Positions 17,334 to 25,285 of a stretch of 64,000 nucleotides of DNA are shown piece by piece. Below the pieces are notes generated by a model that was given only the letters and a program-made list of their open reading frames with translations, was not told where the DNA came from and did not search any database. The stretch is taken from assembly GCA_903851035.1 (NCBI GenBank), contig CAINND010000025.1:1-64000 (forward strand), in the 5' to 3' direction. The position numbers and the translations under genes are program-made. Each line of letters starts with the position of its first letter. Positions within the stretch are counted from its first letter, which is position 1. This DNA comes from an uncultured Acidobacteriota bacterium. GTDB lineage: Bacteria; Acidobacteriota; Terriglobia; Terriglobales; Acidobacteriaceae.

Positions 17334-17409
17334 GCCCTGTGCCGGTTTGTCCGGCGGGCAATTCAACATCCTGCGGATTGGTTGCTTCGAAATCGAATGT
17401 GCCCGGTTC

Positions 17410-17712
17410 TTACTGAATCCAGGCGATGCGCTCCAACTCGCGCTGCATCACTTCCAGCGAGCAGCCCGAACCTTCCACTTTGCAGGCGGCCGATCGCGCG
17501 GCCTCCAGGCTTACGCCATAGCCACGGCCGGCCAGGAAGTTGTGCATCAGCTCGGCGGCATCGCGAGCATCCAGCCCACCCTGCATCAATTCAATGCGCA
17601 GTTCCGCAACCTCCATCGCTGAAAATTTCTCGTCCGGCATTGGGCCACCTCCATCTGTTCCTATAACTTTTAACCCATCTGGACCGAAAAGGTTGCGTTT
17701 GATCTCCGACAT
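17410..17712 (-). CDS. Small hypothetical protein, 100 aa
   Basis: Unrecognised soluble protein. ATG 17712 is preceded by GGGAGG at 8 bases, a strong site that decides the start. The sequence MSEIKRNLFGPDGLKVIG is followed by two helical stretches, with Cys residues in AACKVEGSGCSLEVM near the C-terminus. No catalytic motif was found. It runs opposite to the TPR gene. The good ribosome site and composition make it likely to be real. Confidence 0.65.
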   Translation of the reverse strand: MSEIKRNLFGPDGLKVIGTDGGGPMPDEKFSAMEVAELRIELMQGGLDARDAAELMHNFLAGRGYGVSLEAARSAACKVEGSGCSLEVMQRELERIAWIQ

Positions 17713-17831
17713 ATCAAAGCCTCCCAAAGCGCTCCTGCCGGTGCTTAGGGAGTTCATCGGATGATTCTCAGGATAAGTTCAGTTCGAGCCCTGAAAAGTT
17801 TATATCCCATTTGTTTTCTTGTAATTGCCAG

Positions 17832-17999
17832 TTATTTATCGCTGGTAGCTTGCTGCGGCAGCAGGACTGGAATCGCATCCATGACGGGATACTGACGCTG
17901 ACATGCGGTGCAGCGCAGCCGCGTAAAATCCGCGTTAAAACGCAAAGTGCCGTGGCAGATGGGGCAAACCACGGTTTGTGCCATTTTGGCTGGTATCAA
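17832..17999 (-). CDS. Trm112/YcaR-like small zinc protein
   Basis: A short protein of about 55 residues with two Cys pairs, VCPICHG and LRCTACQRQYP, then VMDAIPVLLP. This is the typical layout of the UPF0434/Trm112-like family, whose eukaryotic members activate methyltransferases; the bacterial role is not known. TTG 17999 is preferred because GGGAGG lies 5 bases upstream; ATG 17984 is the alternative. It is transcribed divergently from folD. Confidence 0.75.
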   Translation of the reverse strand: MIPAKMAQTVVCPICHGTLRFNADFTRLRCTACQRQYPVMDAIPVLLPQQATSDK

Positions 18000-18101
18000 A
18001 TCTGCCTCCCTGGAGGGAACTCGCATCTCCACACCCACACCCGGTACAATAGATGGGTTGTCTGTTGCCGTCTATTCTTTGCTTAGGAAGCCCTGATCGC
18101 T

Positions 18102-19088
18102 ATGCCTGCTCATGTTCTGGATGGAAACCTCTACGCAACCCAAATCAAGTCCGAGGTGGGCGAAGAGGTTCGCCATATGGTGGAGGCCGGAGTACGTCCC
18201 GGCCTGGCCGCTGTGCTGGTGGGAGAAAACCCCGCCTCGCAGACCTATGTACGCAGTAAAGTCCGTGCCTGCGAGCAGTTAGGCATCTTCAGCGAGCTGA
18301 TTACTCCGCCCGAGAGCTCCACTACCGAGGAGCTGATTGCCGTGGTCGAGGGGCTCAATCAGCGCGATGACATCGATGGCATTCTGGTGCAGCTGCCCTT
18401 GCCCGCGAATGTGGATTCCAAGGCCGTTCTGCTGGCCGTGGACCCGGCCAAGGACGTGGACGGCTTCCACCCGGTCAACGTGGGCAACCTCAGCACCCAG
18501 CGCCCCGGACTGGTGCCCTGTACCCCCGCGGGCTGCATGGAGATACTCCGCCGCGCCAATATTCCCATTGAGGGACAGGAAGCCGTCATCGTGGGCCGCA
18601 GCGACATTGTGGGTAAGCCCCTGGCCATGCTGCTGACCAACGCCAACGCCACGGTCACCATCTGCCACAGCCGCACCAAGGACCTGCCGGCCGTATGCCG
18701 CCGTGGAGACATCCTGGTGGCGGCCATCGGGCGCCCCGGCTTCATCACCACGGAGTTCGTCAAGCCCGGCGCCACCATTCTGGACGTGGGCATCAACCAC
18801 ATCAGCGATCCGGCCGACTTTGAGCGCTTCTTCAAGGGCGACGAAAAGCGCGAAAAGCAGTTTGCGGAAAAGGGTAGCACCATCATCGGCGACTGCGACC
18901 CCCGCGTGGTGCGCATTGCCGGAGCCGTAACGCCCGTCCCCGGCGGCGTGGGCAAGCTGACCATCGCCATGCTGATGAGCAACACGGTAAAGGCCGCACG
19001 GCTGCGCCGCGGCCAGTCGCTGGCTCCCGCGGCGGAGGCCCAGCCGGCCAAGCCGAAGTCCACCAAGGCAAAAAACAACGCCGAATAG
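18102..19088 (+). CDS. folD: Methylenetetrahydrofolate dehydrogenase/cyclohydrolase
   Basis: Bifunctional FolD interconverts methylene-, methenyl- and 10-formyl-THF. Visible signatures are VGENPASQTYVRSK with the catalytic Lys, DGILVQLPLP, KDVDGFHPVNVG, the NADP loop VGRSDIVGKPLAMLL and TPVPGGVGKLT. At 328 residues it is longer than the usual 280-300 because of an extra segment (FERFFKGDEKREKQFAEKG) and a Lys/Ala-rich tail after residue 305. The ATG at 18102 is the natural family start. A possible -10 TACAAT lies near 18045. Confidence 0.96.
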   Translation: MPAHVLDGNLYATQIKSEVGEEVRHMVEAGVRPGLAAVLVGENPASQTYVRSKVRACEQLGIFSELITPPESSTTEELIAVVEGLNQRDDIDGILVQLPLPANVDSKAVLLAVDPAKDVDGFHPVNVGNLSTQRPGLVPCTPAGCMEILRRANIPIEGQEAVIVGRSDIVGKPLAMLLTNANATVTICHSRTKDLPAVCRRGDILVAAIGRPGFITTEFVKPGATILDVGINHISDPADFERFFKGDEKREKQFAEKGSTIIGDCDPRVVRIAGAVTPVPGGVGKLTIAMLMSNTVKAARLRRGQSLAPAAEAQPAKPKSTKAKNNAE

Positions 19089-19134
19089 TTCAGCCGTAGC
19101 AAAGCCGATATCGCCCGTAGCCGCCTGCGCCGCG

Positions 19135-19169
19135 GCACGAAACTTTCTCGCGTTTCGTGCGTCTATAAT
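19135..19169 (+). promoter_or_regulatory. Candidate promoter with inverted repeat before the HtrA-like gene
   Basis: A -10 hexamer TATAAT lies at 19164-19169. Over the -35 area is an 8-bp inverted repeat, GCACGAAA (19135-19142) and TTTCGTGC (19153-19160). No good -35 is present, which would suit an activator- or alternative-sigma-dependent promoter. Inference only. Confidence 0.4.
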
Positions 19170-19204
19170 CACAGCAGGCCGGAGCTGCCGGCGTAAAGAA
19201 ACCG

Positions 19205-20350
19205 ATGAAAACCTTTAGGCCCTTTGTTTTAGGAGTGCTGCTGGCCGCGGCATTTTTCGTCTATACCACCTATCACTTCGGCCGCCCGGCCAGTTGGCTC
19301 TCCCGCGGCCCGGTGCAGATTACCGAGGCGCAGGCCGCGCCTGCCCTGGACGCCGAAGAGCAGAACAACGTGGACGTGTACAAGCGCGTGGTTCCCTCGG
19401 TGGTCAACATCACCTCCACGGTCGTCAGCTACGACTTCTTCTTCGGCCCGCAGGCGCAGCAGGGTGCGGGTTCGGGATTCATCATCGACCACGACGGCCA
19501 CATCCTGACCAACTATCACGTCATCGACAACGCCCGTAAGCTGGAAGTCATACTGGAAAACAAGAAGCACTACCCGGCCACGGTCATCGGCGCGGACAAA
19601 TCGCACGATCTGGCGGTCATCCAGATCAAGGCTCCCAACCTGCAGCCCGTGACCCTGGGCAGCAGCAGCTCCTTGCAGGTGGGACAAAAAGTGCTGGCCA
19701 TCGGCAATCCCTTTGGCATCTTCAACGGAACCATGACGCGCGGCATCGTCAGCAGCATTCGGCAGGTGCAGGAGCCCGACGGCACTTACATCGACGAGGC
19801 GATCCAGACCGATGCGGCGATCAATCCCGGCAATAGCGGCGGCCCGCTGCTCAATTCGCATGGCGAGGTCATCGGCATTAATACGATGATCGCCTCCGCC
19901 AGCGGAGCCAACGCCGGTGTGGGCTTTGCCATCCCCATCAACGCCGCCAAGAGCGTGCTGAACGATCTTGTGCAGTACGGCCGCGTGCGCCGCCCGACCC
20001 TCGGCATCCGTCCGCTGCCCGTGCCCATGACCCGCGAACTGGCCGAGCAGCTTGACCTGCCGCGCGATGAAGGCGTGCTGGTGATGCAGGTGGTGCCGGG
20101 CTCGGCTGCCGCCCGCGCCGGTATTCAGGGTGGACACGAGCGCGTTTACTACGGCAACTACGAGATCATGATCGGCGGCGATCTGATCGTGGAGATCGAC
20201 GGCCAGGACGTGAAAAGCGTGCAGGACATGGCGCACGTGATGAACAATCACCGCTCCGGCGATACGGTGGAGATCGTCTTTTACCACGGCAAAAAGCGCA
20301 TGAGCGCCCGTGTCGTGCTGGACGAGGCCAAGGGCGGCACGCGCGTTTAG
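19205..20350 (+). CDS. HtrA/DegP-like S1C serine protease
   Basis: A 381-residue envelope protease or chaperone anchored by one N-terminal hydrophobic segment (residues 5-21). The trypsin-like domain has the triad His105 (TNYHVID), Asp135 (SHDLAV) and Ser211 (GNSGGP). A single PDZ domain (about 275-375) contains GVLVMQVVPGSAAARAGIQGG split by a short loop. With one PDZ and an uncleaved anchor it resembles DegS or bacterial HhoA-type proteins more than DegP. The preceding inverted repeat and -10 box may control it. A terminator follows at 20373. Confidence 0.92.
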   Translation: MKTFRPFVLGVLLAAAFFVYTTYHFGRPASWLSRGPVQITEAQAAPALDAEEQNNVDVYKRVVPSVVNITSTVVSYDFFFGPQAQQGAGSGFIIDHDGHILTNYHVIDNARKLEVILENKKHYPATVIGADKSHDLAVIQIKAPNLQPVTLGSSSSLQVGQKVLAIGNPFGIFNGTMTRGIVSSIRQVQEPDGTYIDEAIQTDAAINPGNSGGPLLNSHGEVIGINTMIASASGANAGVGFAIPINAAKSVLNDLVQYGRVRRPTLGIRPLPVPMTRELAEQLDLPRDEGVLVMQVVPGSAAARAGIQGGHERVYYGNYEIMIGGDLIVEIDGQDVKSVQDMAHVMNNHRSGDTVEIVFYHGKKRMSARVVLDEAKGGTRV

Positions 20351-20372
20351 CTTGAAAACAAAACATCAACCG

Positions 20373-20403
20373 AAGGGCCGCGCGCGTCGCGGTCCTTTGC
20401 TTT
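20373..20403 (+). terminator. Rho-independent terminator
   Basis: AAGGGCCGCG (20373-20382) pairs with CGCGGTCCTT (20388-20397), with one G-T wobble, followed by a short T-rich run. It closes the protease gene. Confidence 0.7.
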
Positions 20404-20449
20404 GAGCGAAAGACTTCCGCGTTGGCGCGGAAGAGGCGATAATGCCGCC

Positions 20450-20953
20450 ATGGACCTGGAAGCCATCCGCGCCTGCTGCCTCCGCCTGCCGCATGTGACC
20501 GAGAGCGTGCAGTGGGGAGATAACCTGGTCTTCAAGGTGGGCGGCAAAATGTTTTTGCTGGCCAACCTGGAGCCCGCCGAATTCGCCATGTCGCTCAAGG
20601 TGGGACGAGAGGCCTTCTACACCTTGCAGGAAACCGAGGGCATTGAGCCCGCGCCGTATCTTGCCCGCGCACAATGGCTGGCGCTGCGCGAATTTCACCT
20701 GCTGCGCGATGCCGAGATGAAGGAGTTGATCGCCGAGGCGCACCGCATTGTGTGGGAAAGCCTCTCCGCCAAACGCCGCGAGGAGATAGAGAAGGGCTCG
20801 GCGCCTGCCAGGAGTGTTGCCATCAAGCCTGAGAAGAAAGCCGCGAAGCCTGCTGCGGCGAAGTCGGCGAAAAAGCCTGCCAGAAAATTTCCTGCCAAGA
20901 AGAGTGTTGCAAAACCGGTGAGTAAATCCCCTAAGAAACCTGCAAAGAAATAG
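20450..20953 (+). CDS. MmcQ/YjbR-family protein with histone-H1-like tail
   Basis: A 167-residue protein. Residues 1-112 match the small YjbR/MmcQ fold, a putative DNA-binding family of unknown role: MDLEAIRACCLRLPHVTES, then WGDNLVFKVGGKMFLL. Residues about 118-167 form a low-complexity tail of Lys, Ala and Pro (repeats such as AKKPA, KSPKKPAKK) like eukaryotic histone H1 and bacterial AlgP or HctB tails. ATG 20450 fits the family start. It is convergent with the GT2 gene, with 40 bases between them. Confidence 0.82.
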   Translation: MDLEAIRACCLRLPHVTESVQWGDNLVFKVGGKMFLLANLEPAEFAMSLKVGREAFYTLQETEGIEPAPYLARAQWLALREFHLLRDAEMKELIAEAHRIVWESLSAKRREEIEKGSAPARSVAIKPEKKAAKPAAAKSAKKPARKFPAKKSVAKPVSKSPKKPAKK

Positions 20954-20993
20954 GCGCGACCGTTGCAGGCCGCGCCGTGTGCACACCCGTTCC

Positions 20994-21980
20994 TCAATTT
21001 TCCTTTAGAGCACCGTCGGCGGGCAGCTTTGCCTCGCCAAATCCGTATTCAAAGTTGAGGCGCTCCAACTCCACCGCATAGGGACGCTTGAGCAGTGTGG
21101 TGTGGATGGCGCCGACGTATTCACCCAGAATGCCGAGGAAGAAAAGCAGGATCGATGCGATGAAGAAAAAGCCGATCAGGACGGGCGCAACGCCCAGCGA
21201 GAAGCTCCGCCAGAAGAGCAGTTTGTAGAACAGGTATCCAAAGCCGAAGAGCACGCTGACGAAGGCTCCGGCAAAGCCCACAAACACGGCAATGCGCAGC
21301 GGCACCCGGGACATGTTGGTGATGCCCAGCATGGCGTTGTCATACAGACTGTAGAAGTTGTTGCTGGTGATGCCGCGCTTGCGCACCGGCTGGTTGTAAG
21401 GAATCTCCACGCGCGGAAAGCCCAACTCGGCGACCAGCCCGCGAAAGTACGGGTAGGGATCGTCGAAGCCCTTGATAATGTCGGCCACGCGGCGGTCGTA
21501 GAGGCCGAAGCCGGTAAAGTTCTCGTAGGTTTCCACGCCGCTCATGCTGTTTACCAGCTTGTAGTAGCGCTTGCGGATCCAGAACATCAGGCCGCTTTCT
21601 TCGCTGGCTGTCTTCACGCAGATGACGACGGGCGTTCCGTTCTCCCAGTGGCGAATCAGCTCGGGGATCATCTCCGGCGGATCCTGCAGGTCGCTAACGA
21701 TGCTGAGAATGCAGTCTCCCGTGCACTGGTGGAAGCCGTACATTGGTGAGCGGATGTGTCCGAAGTTGCGCGTGTTGCGGATGACCTTGACGTTGTGATC
21801 GGCGGCGGCGATCTCCTTCAGGATTGCGAGCGTGTTGTCCACCGAGGCGTTGTCGATGAAGACGTGCTCGTAGCGGTAGCCGGGGCCGAGTGAGGCAATG
21901 GCGGCGCGCACGCGCTCGTAGCACTCGCGCACGTTTTGTTCCTCGTTGTAGCAGGGCGAAAGAACGCTGATGGTCTTCAA
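20994..21980 (-). CDS. Family 2 glycosyltransferase with C-terminal membrane anchor
   Basis: A 328-residue GT-A fold transferase of the DPM1/GtrB group, using a nucleotide sugar and probably polyprenyl phosphate. Motifs are SVLSPCYNEEQNVRECYERV, DNASVDNTL, and the metal-binding DLQDPPEM. Two transmembrane segments follow at about residues 235-260 and 270-295. Translation starts at TTG 21980, with GAGGAG 7 bases upstream; that site is part of the end of the epimerase gene, so the two are coupled. It is the last gene of the minus-strand sugar operon starting at 26180. Confidence 0.9.
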   Translation of the reverse strand: MKTISVLSPCYNEEQNVRECYERVRAAIASLGPGYRYEHVFIDNASVDNTLAILKEIAAADHNVKVIRNTRNFGHIRSPMYGFHQCTGDCILSIVSDLQDPPEMIPELIRHWENGTPVVICVKTASEESGLMFWIRKRYYKLVNSMSGVETYENFTGFGLYDRRVADIIKGFDDPYPYFRGLVAELGFPRVEIPYNQPVRKRGITSNNFYSLYDNAMLGITNMSRVPLRIAVFVGFAGAFVSVLFGFGYLFYKLLFWRSFSLGVAPVLIGFFFIASILLFFLGILGEYVGAIHTTLLKRPYAVELERLNFEYGFGEAKLPADGALKEN

Positions 21981-21984
21981 AGCC

Positions 21985-22866
21985 TTACTCCTCGTCAAAG
22001 CGCAGTTGCCGCTCGTCAATCTTGTCCGCTTGTTCCTTGTACCACAGGTAGAGCTCGCGCACGCACTCTTCCATCGGGCGGAAGCGGTGCCCGCCGATCT
22101 CCGCCAACATGCGGTGGTTGTCGCCGCTGTACTCCTCAGCCAGCCCGGGCTTGCGGATGATGATCTCCGTGGGAGTGCCACTGGCCGTGGCTACCATGGC
22201 AGCCAGCTCGCTGAGCAGATAGCTGCGCCCCAGGCAGACGTTGTAGGCAGCGTGCTTCGGCTCATGCTCCAGGAACCATGGCAGCAGCCGCGCCAGCTCC
22301 GGCGCGTACAGATAATCAAAGCGCACATCCTGGCGGATGACGATAGGCAAGCCTTTGACCACCCGCGCGCAAGCGTTGCTGATGAAGCGCACGTCCCAGG
22401 CCTCGTGGCGGCCAAAGACTCCAAAGAGGCGCAGCACCGTGGTGCGCGGCTGCGTAAGCGCGTGCGTGGTGCAGATGTATTTACTGAAGCCGTACGGGTC
22501 GGCTGGCACGCGTGCGCCGAAGTCATCTTCCTTCACCTGCGGTGGCAAACCCGGGCGAGCGTACTCCGCGCCGGAGCCGAAGTGCAGCAGCCGTCCATAG
22601 TGCCGGTGGCAGCGCGCCAGGTTGAAGTACATGCGCAGGTTGCGGTCCAGCATCTCCGCCGGTGAGCCGGTGCGGCGGTTGGAGCGCGTGGTAGCCGTAT
22701 GCACCACGGCGTCAAAATGACTGGCGCGTACAAACCGCTCCACGGCCACGGCGTCGGTCAGGTCGAGCTCGGCGGAGGCGGGCGCGACGATCTCGTAGCG
22801 TTCACGCAACTCCTCCACCAGGTTGCGCCCTATAAATCCCGAGCCGCCCGTCAGCAGAATCTTCAT
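21985..22866 (-). CDS. NAD-dependent epimerase/dehydratase (extended SDR)
   Basis: A 293-residue Rossmann enzyme acting on a nucleotide sugar. The cofactor loop is GGSGFIG (residues 7-13), with the active-site Tyr-Lys in DPYGFSKYI and the sugar-side segment LRLFGVFG. ATG 22866 gives MKILLTGGSGFIG, the standard opening. It could be an epimerase, a 4-reductase (RfbJ/paratose-synthase-like) or the reductase acting after the neighbouring TPP enzyme (as YerF does in yersiniose synthesis); the sequence alone does not decide. It is 34 bases downstream of the TPP enzyme gene. Confidence 0.88.
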   Translation of the reverse strand: MKILLTGGSGFIGRNLVEELRERYEIVAPASAELDLTDAVAVERFVRASHFDAVVHTATTRSNRRTGSPAEMLDRNLRMYFNLARCHRHYGRLLHFGSGAEYARPGLPPQVKEDDFGARVPADPYGFSKYICTTHALTQPRTTVLRLFGVFGRHEAWDVRFISNACARVVKGLPIVIRQDVRFDYLYAPELARLLPWFLEHEPKHAAYNVCLGRSYLLSELAAMVATASGTPTEIIIRKPGLAEEYSGDNHRMLAEIGGHRFRPMEECVRELYLWYKEQADKIDERQLRFDEE

Positions 22867-22900
22867 GCCGTCACCCTGGCCATGCACACGCTCATTTTGT

Positions 22901-24706
22901 TTACTCCGGCACCGGCGCCACAATCATGTTGGAGAGGAACTCGTCGCGCTCGAGGAAGGGCCACAGGTCTTCCAGTGGCTTGCTGACGAAAGTTCCATCG
23001 GGCCGCTGCACGGAACTCTGCCGCGGTGCGCGCAACTCATCGGGCAGCACCATCACCTCGCAGATGACCGGGCCGGGCGTGTCGAATACGCGCTGCACGC
23101 TGGCCGCCAGGTCCGTCTGGTCGGCAATCACGTCGGTGGCGATGCCGTAGGCGGCGGCTACTTTGCGCAGCTCGGGCAGGGCCATGCCGGTGTCACGGTT
23201 GCAGCCAATGTTCGGCCCACCGAAAAAGCTCTTCTGCGTGGTGCGGATGGCCGCGTAGCCATCGTTGTTCAGCACGAAAAACTTCAGCGGCAGCTTGTGA
23301 TAGGCCACCGTCGCCAGTTCCTGAATATTCATCTGGAAGCCGCCGTCGCCATCCACGCAGATGGTGCGGCTGCGCCCGGTGGCCAGGCTGGCGCCAATGC
23401 TGGCGGCGATGCCGTAACCCATGGCGCCCAGTCCGGCGGTGTGCACCACGCGCTGGCCGGTGCGCGCCGGATAGGCAAAGAGAAAAATTTCAATGCCCAC
23501 GCCGCTGCTGCCGCTGATGATCTGATCTCCGGGCTGGCTGGCGGCGGCGATGGTCTCCGCCAGGTGATAGATGCTGACCTTGCCGGATTGGCGATGCTCG
23601 TCGCGGATGACCGGGTACTTGGCCTTCCACTGCTTGCAGCGTGTGGCCCACGCGGAGCGGTCGCGCGGCGTGATCTCCGTCTGCCGTGCCACCAGTTCGC
23701 GCAGAACGGCGCCGGCGTCGCAGCACACCAACTGCTGCGCAATGCCGTTCAGCTTGTTCAGCTCCGCCTGGTCCACGTCCACCATGATCTTGTATGCATC
23801 GCGCGCCAGCTCCGTCGGATTCCAGCCGGTCACGGCCAAATCCATGCGCGCGCCAATGGCCAGCACAAAGTCGGAGTTCTGCATCGCATAATTGGCGCCG
23901 CGCGGAGCCAGTGTTCCGGGGCTACCCATGCCGAGCGCCTCGTCTTCGCCGAACAGGTCCATGGCCAGCCATGTAGCGCCCACGGGCACGTTGAGCTGCC
24001 GTGCCAGTTGCAGGAATTCCTTCTCCACGCGCGCCAGCCGCACGCCGTTGCCCACCAGCAGAAAAGGCCGCTCAGCGCGATTCAGGGCGGCGATGATCTT
24101 GGTGACCTCGTCCTTCACATTCACCGTTGCCGCCACTGCTTCCGGCACGTAGGGCGCTAGCGATTCGGGATCAATCTGCGAGGCCTGCACGTCCAGCGGA
24201 ATGTCCAGCCACACCGGCCCCGGTCGTCCCGTGGTGGCCAGATGCACGGCCTTTTCCAACTCACTGCGAATCGCCAGTGGGTCGGTGACCGCGGCGGCGT
24301 ACTTGGTCAAAGGCGACACCACGGGGATGATGTCCAACTCCTGCGGGCCGCGCTGGCGCACGCCCAGGTGCGAGCCATCGGCGCGGTACATACGGTCGGC
24401 GCGCTTCACCTGTCCGGAGAGAAACAGGCACGGAGTGCTATCCAGCCACGCGCCGGCCAGTCCGGTGATGGCGTTGGTGCCACCCGGCCCGGTGGTGACC
24501 ATGGCCACGCCCAGGCGGTTGGTGATCTTGGCGTAGGTCTCAGCCGCTATGGCGCTGGCCTGCTCATGATGATTGCAGATGAATTCGAGGTCTTTGCACC
24601 GCGCCAGCGAATCGTTCAGGTGCATGGCGCCGCCGCCGGTGACCAGGAAGACGTGCTTCACGCCCTGGCTGGCGACAAACTGCATTACGTAATCGGAAAG
24701 CTTCAT
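22901..24706 (-). CDS. Thiamine-diphosphate-dependent enzyme, acetolactate-synthase-like
   Basis: A 601-residue TPP enzyme with the three domains of the acetohydroxyacid synthase family. The catalytic Glu lies in ICNHHEQASAIAAE, followed by VTTGPGGTNAITGLAGAW. The TPP/Mg motif is GDGGFQMNIQELATVAYHKLPLKFFVLNN (given in parts: GDGGFQMNIQEL, then FFVLNNDGY). Being within a surface-sugar operon and in the same window as rfbFGH, it may be a YerE-like enzyme that adds a two-carbon branch to a keto-sugar, not amino-acid synthesis. That role is an inference; a plain AHAS-like enzyme is possible. Confidence 0.85.
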   Translation of the reverse strand: MKLSDYVMQFVASQGVKHVFLVTGGGAMHLNDSLARCKDLEFICNHHEQASAIAAETYAKITNRLGVAMVTTGPGGTNAITGLAGAWLDSTPCLFLSGQVKRADRMYRADGSHLGVRQRGPQELDIIPVVSPLTKYAAAVTDPLAIRSELEKAVHLATTGRPGPVWLDIPLDVQASQIDPESLAPYVPEAVAATVNVKDEVTKIIAALNRAERPFLLVGNGVRLARVEKEFLQLARQLNVPVGATWLAMDLFGEDEALGMGSPGTLAPRGANYAMQNSDFVLAIGARMDLAVTGWNPTELARDAYKIMVDVDQAELNKLNGIAQQLVCCDAGAVLRELVARQTEITPRDRSAWATRCKQWKAKYPVIRDEHRQSGKVSIYHLAETIAAASQPGDQIISGSSGVGIEIFLFAYPARTGQRVVHTAGLGAMGYGIAASIGASLATGRSRTICVDGDGGFQMNIQELATVAYHKLPLKFFVLNNDGYAAIRTTQKSFFGGPNIGCNRDTGMALPELRKVAAAYGIATDVIADQTDLAASVQRVFDTPGPVICEVMVLPDELRAPRQSSVQRPDGTFVSKPLEDLWPFLERDEFLSNMIVAPVPE

Positions 24707-24757
24707 TGCGAATCCTGTCCCTGACTTTCTTTGCTTCTGGGGCTTGCCGCGGGGTGA

Positions 24758-25285
24758 CTATTTCCCGGCGGCCTGGCGCAACTGGTGAAGGATGGCCATC
24801 GCCACTTCGCGCACCGCTCCATTGCCGCCGCGGGCAGCCAGAACGTAGTGGGCGGCGGCCTTGGCCTCCGGGTAGCCGTCTGCGGGCGAGACCGGATGCC
24901 CCACCATTTGCAGGCAGCCCAGGTCGTTCACATCGTTGCCCACATAGACCGTGTGCGCCGCATCAATCTGCCGTGTCGCCAGCCACTCGCGCAGCGCGGG
25001 AACCTTGTCCGGAATGCCGTGGATGCACTCCAGCCCCAACTTCTGGCAGCGATGCCGCACAATCGGCACCTTCTCCGTGGAGAGCACAAGAATCGGCAGG
25101 CCGGTCTTCTTGAGTTGTTCAATGGCGTAGCCGTCACTGCGGTCGCAGACCACGGCCTCGCGCCCCTCGTCGGTCACAATCACCTTGTTGTCCGTGAAGA
25201 CGCCGTCGAAGTCCAGCACCAGGGCCGCCACGGGCGCATCAAAGCGCAAGGGCTTCTCGGCGGATTGGGGGTTAGTGCTTGCCAT
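24758..25285 (-). CDS. KdsC-like HAD phosphatase
   Basis: A 175-residue HAD hydrolase of the KdsC/NeuNAc-9-phosphatase type, expected to remove phosphate from a 3-deoxy-ulosonate phosphate. Motif I is DFDGVFTDNKV with the two catalytic Asp, motif II is LSTEKV, the conserved Lys lies in DKVPALREW, and motif III is GNDVNDLGCL. ATG 25285 overlaps the end of the NeuB-like gene by 14 bases. Pairing with NeuB suggests the two act in sequence on a nonulosonate 9-phosphate. Confidence 0.9.
   Translation of the reverse strand: MASTNPQSAEKPLRFDAPVAALVLDFDGVFTDNKVIVTDEGREAVVCDRSDGYAIEQLKKTGLPILVLSTEKVPIVRHRCQKLGLECIHGIPDKVPALREWLATRQIDAAHTVYVGNDVNDLGCLQMVGHPVSPADGYPEAKAAAHYVLAARGGNGAVREVAMAILHQLRQAAGK

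Noticed and set aside
22901-24706. Plain ilvB (branched-chain amino-acid acetolactate synthase)
   Set aside because: No ilvN/ilvC neighbour; the operon is for surface sugars, so I left the gene symbol empty.
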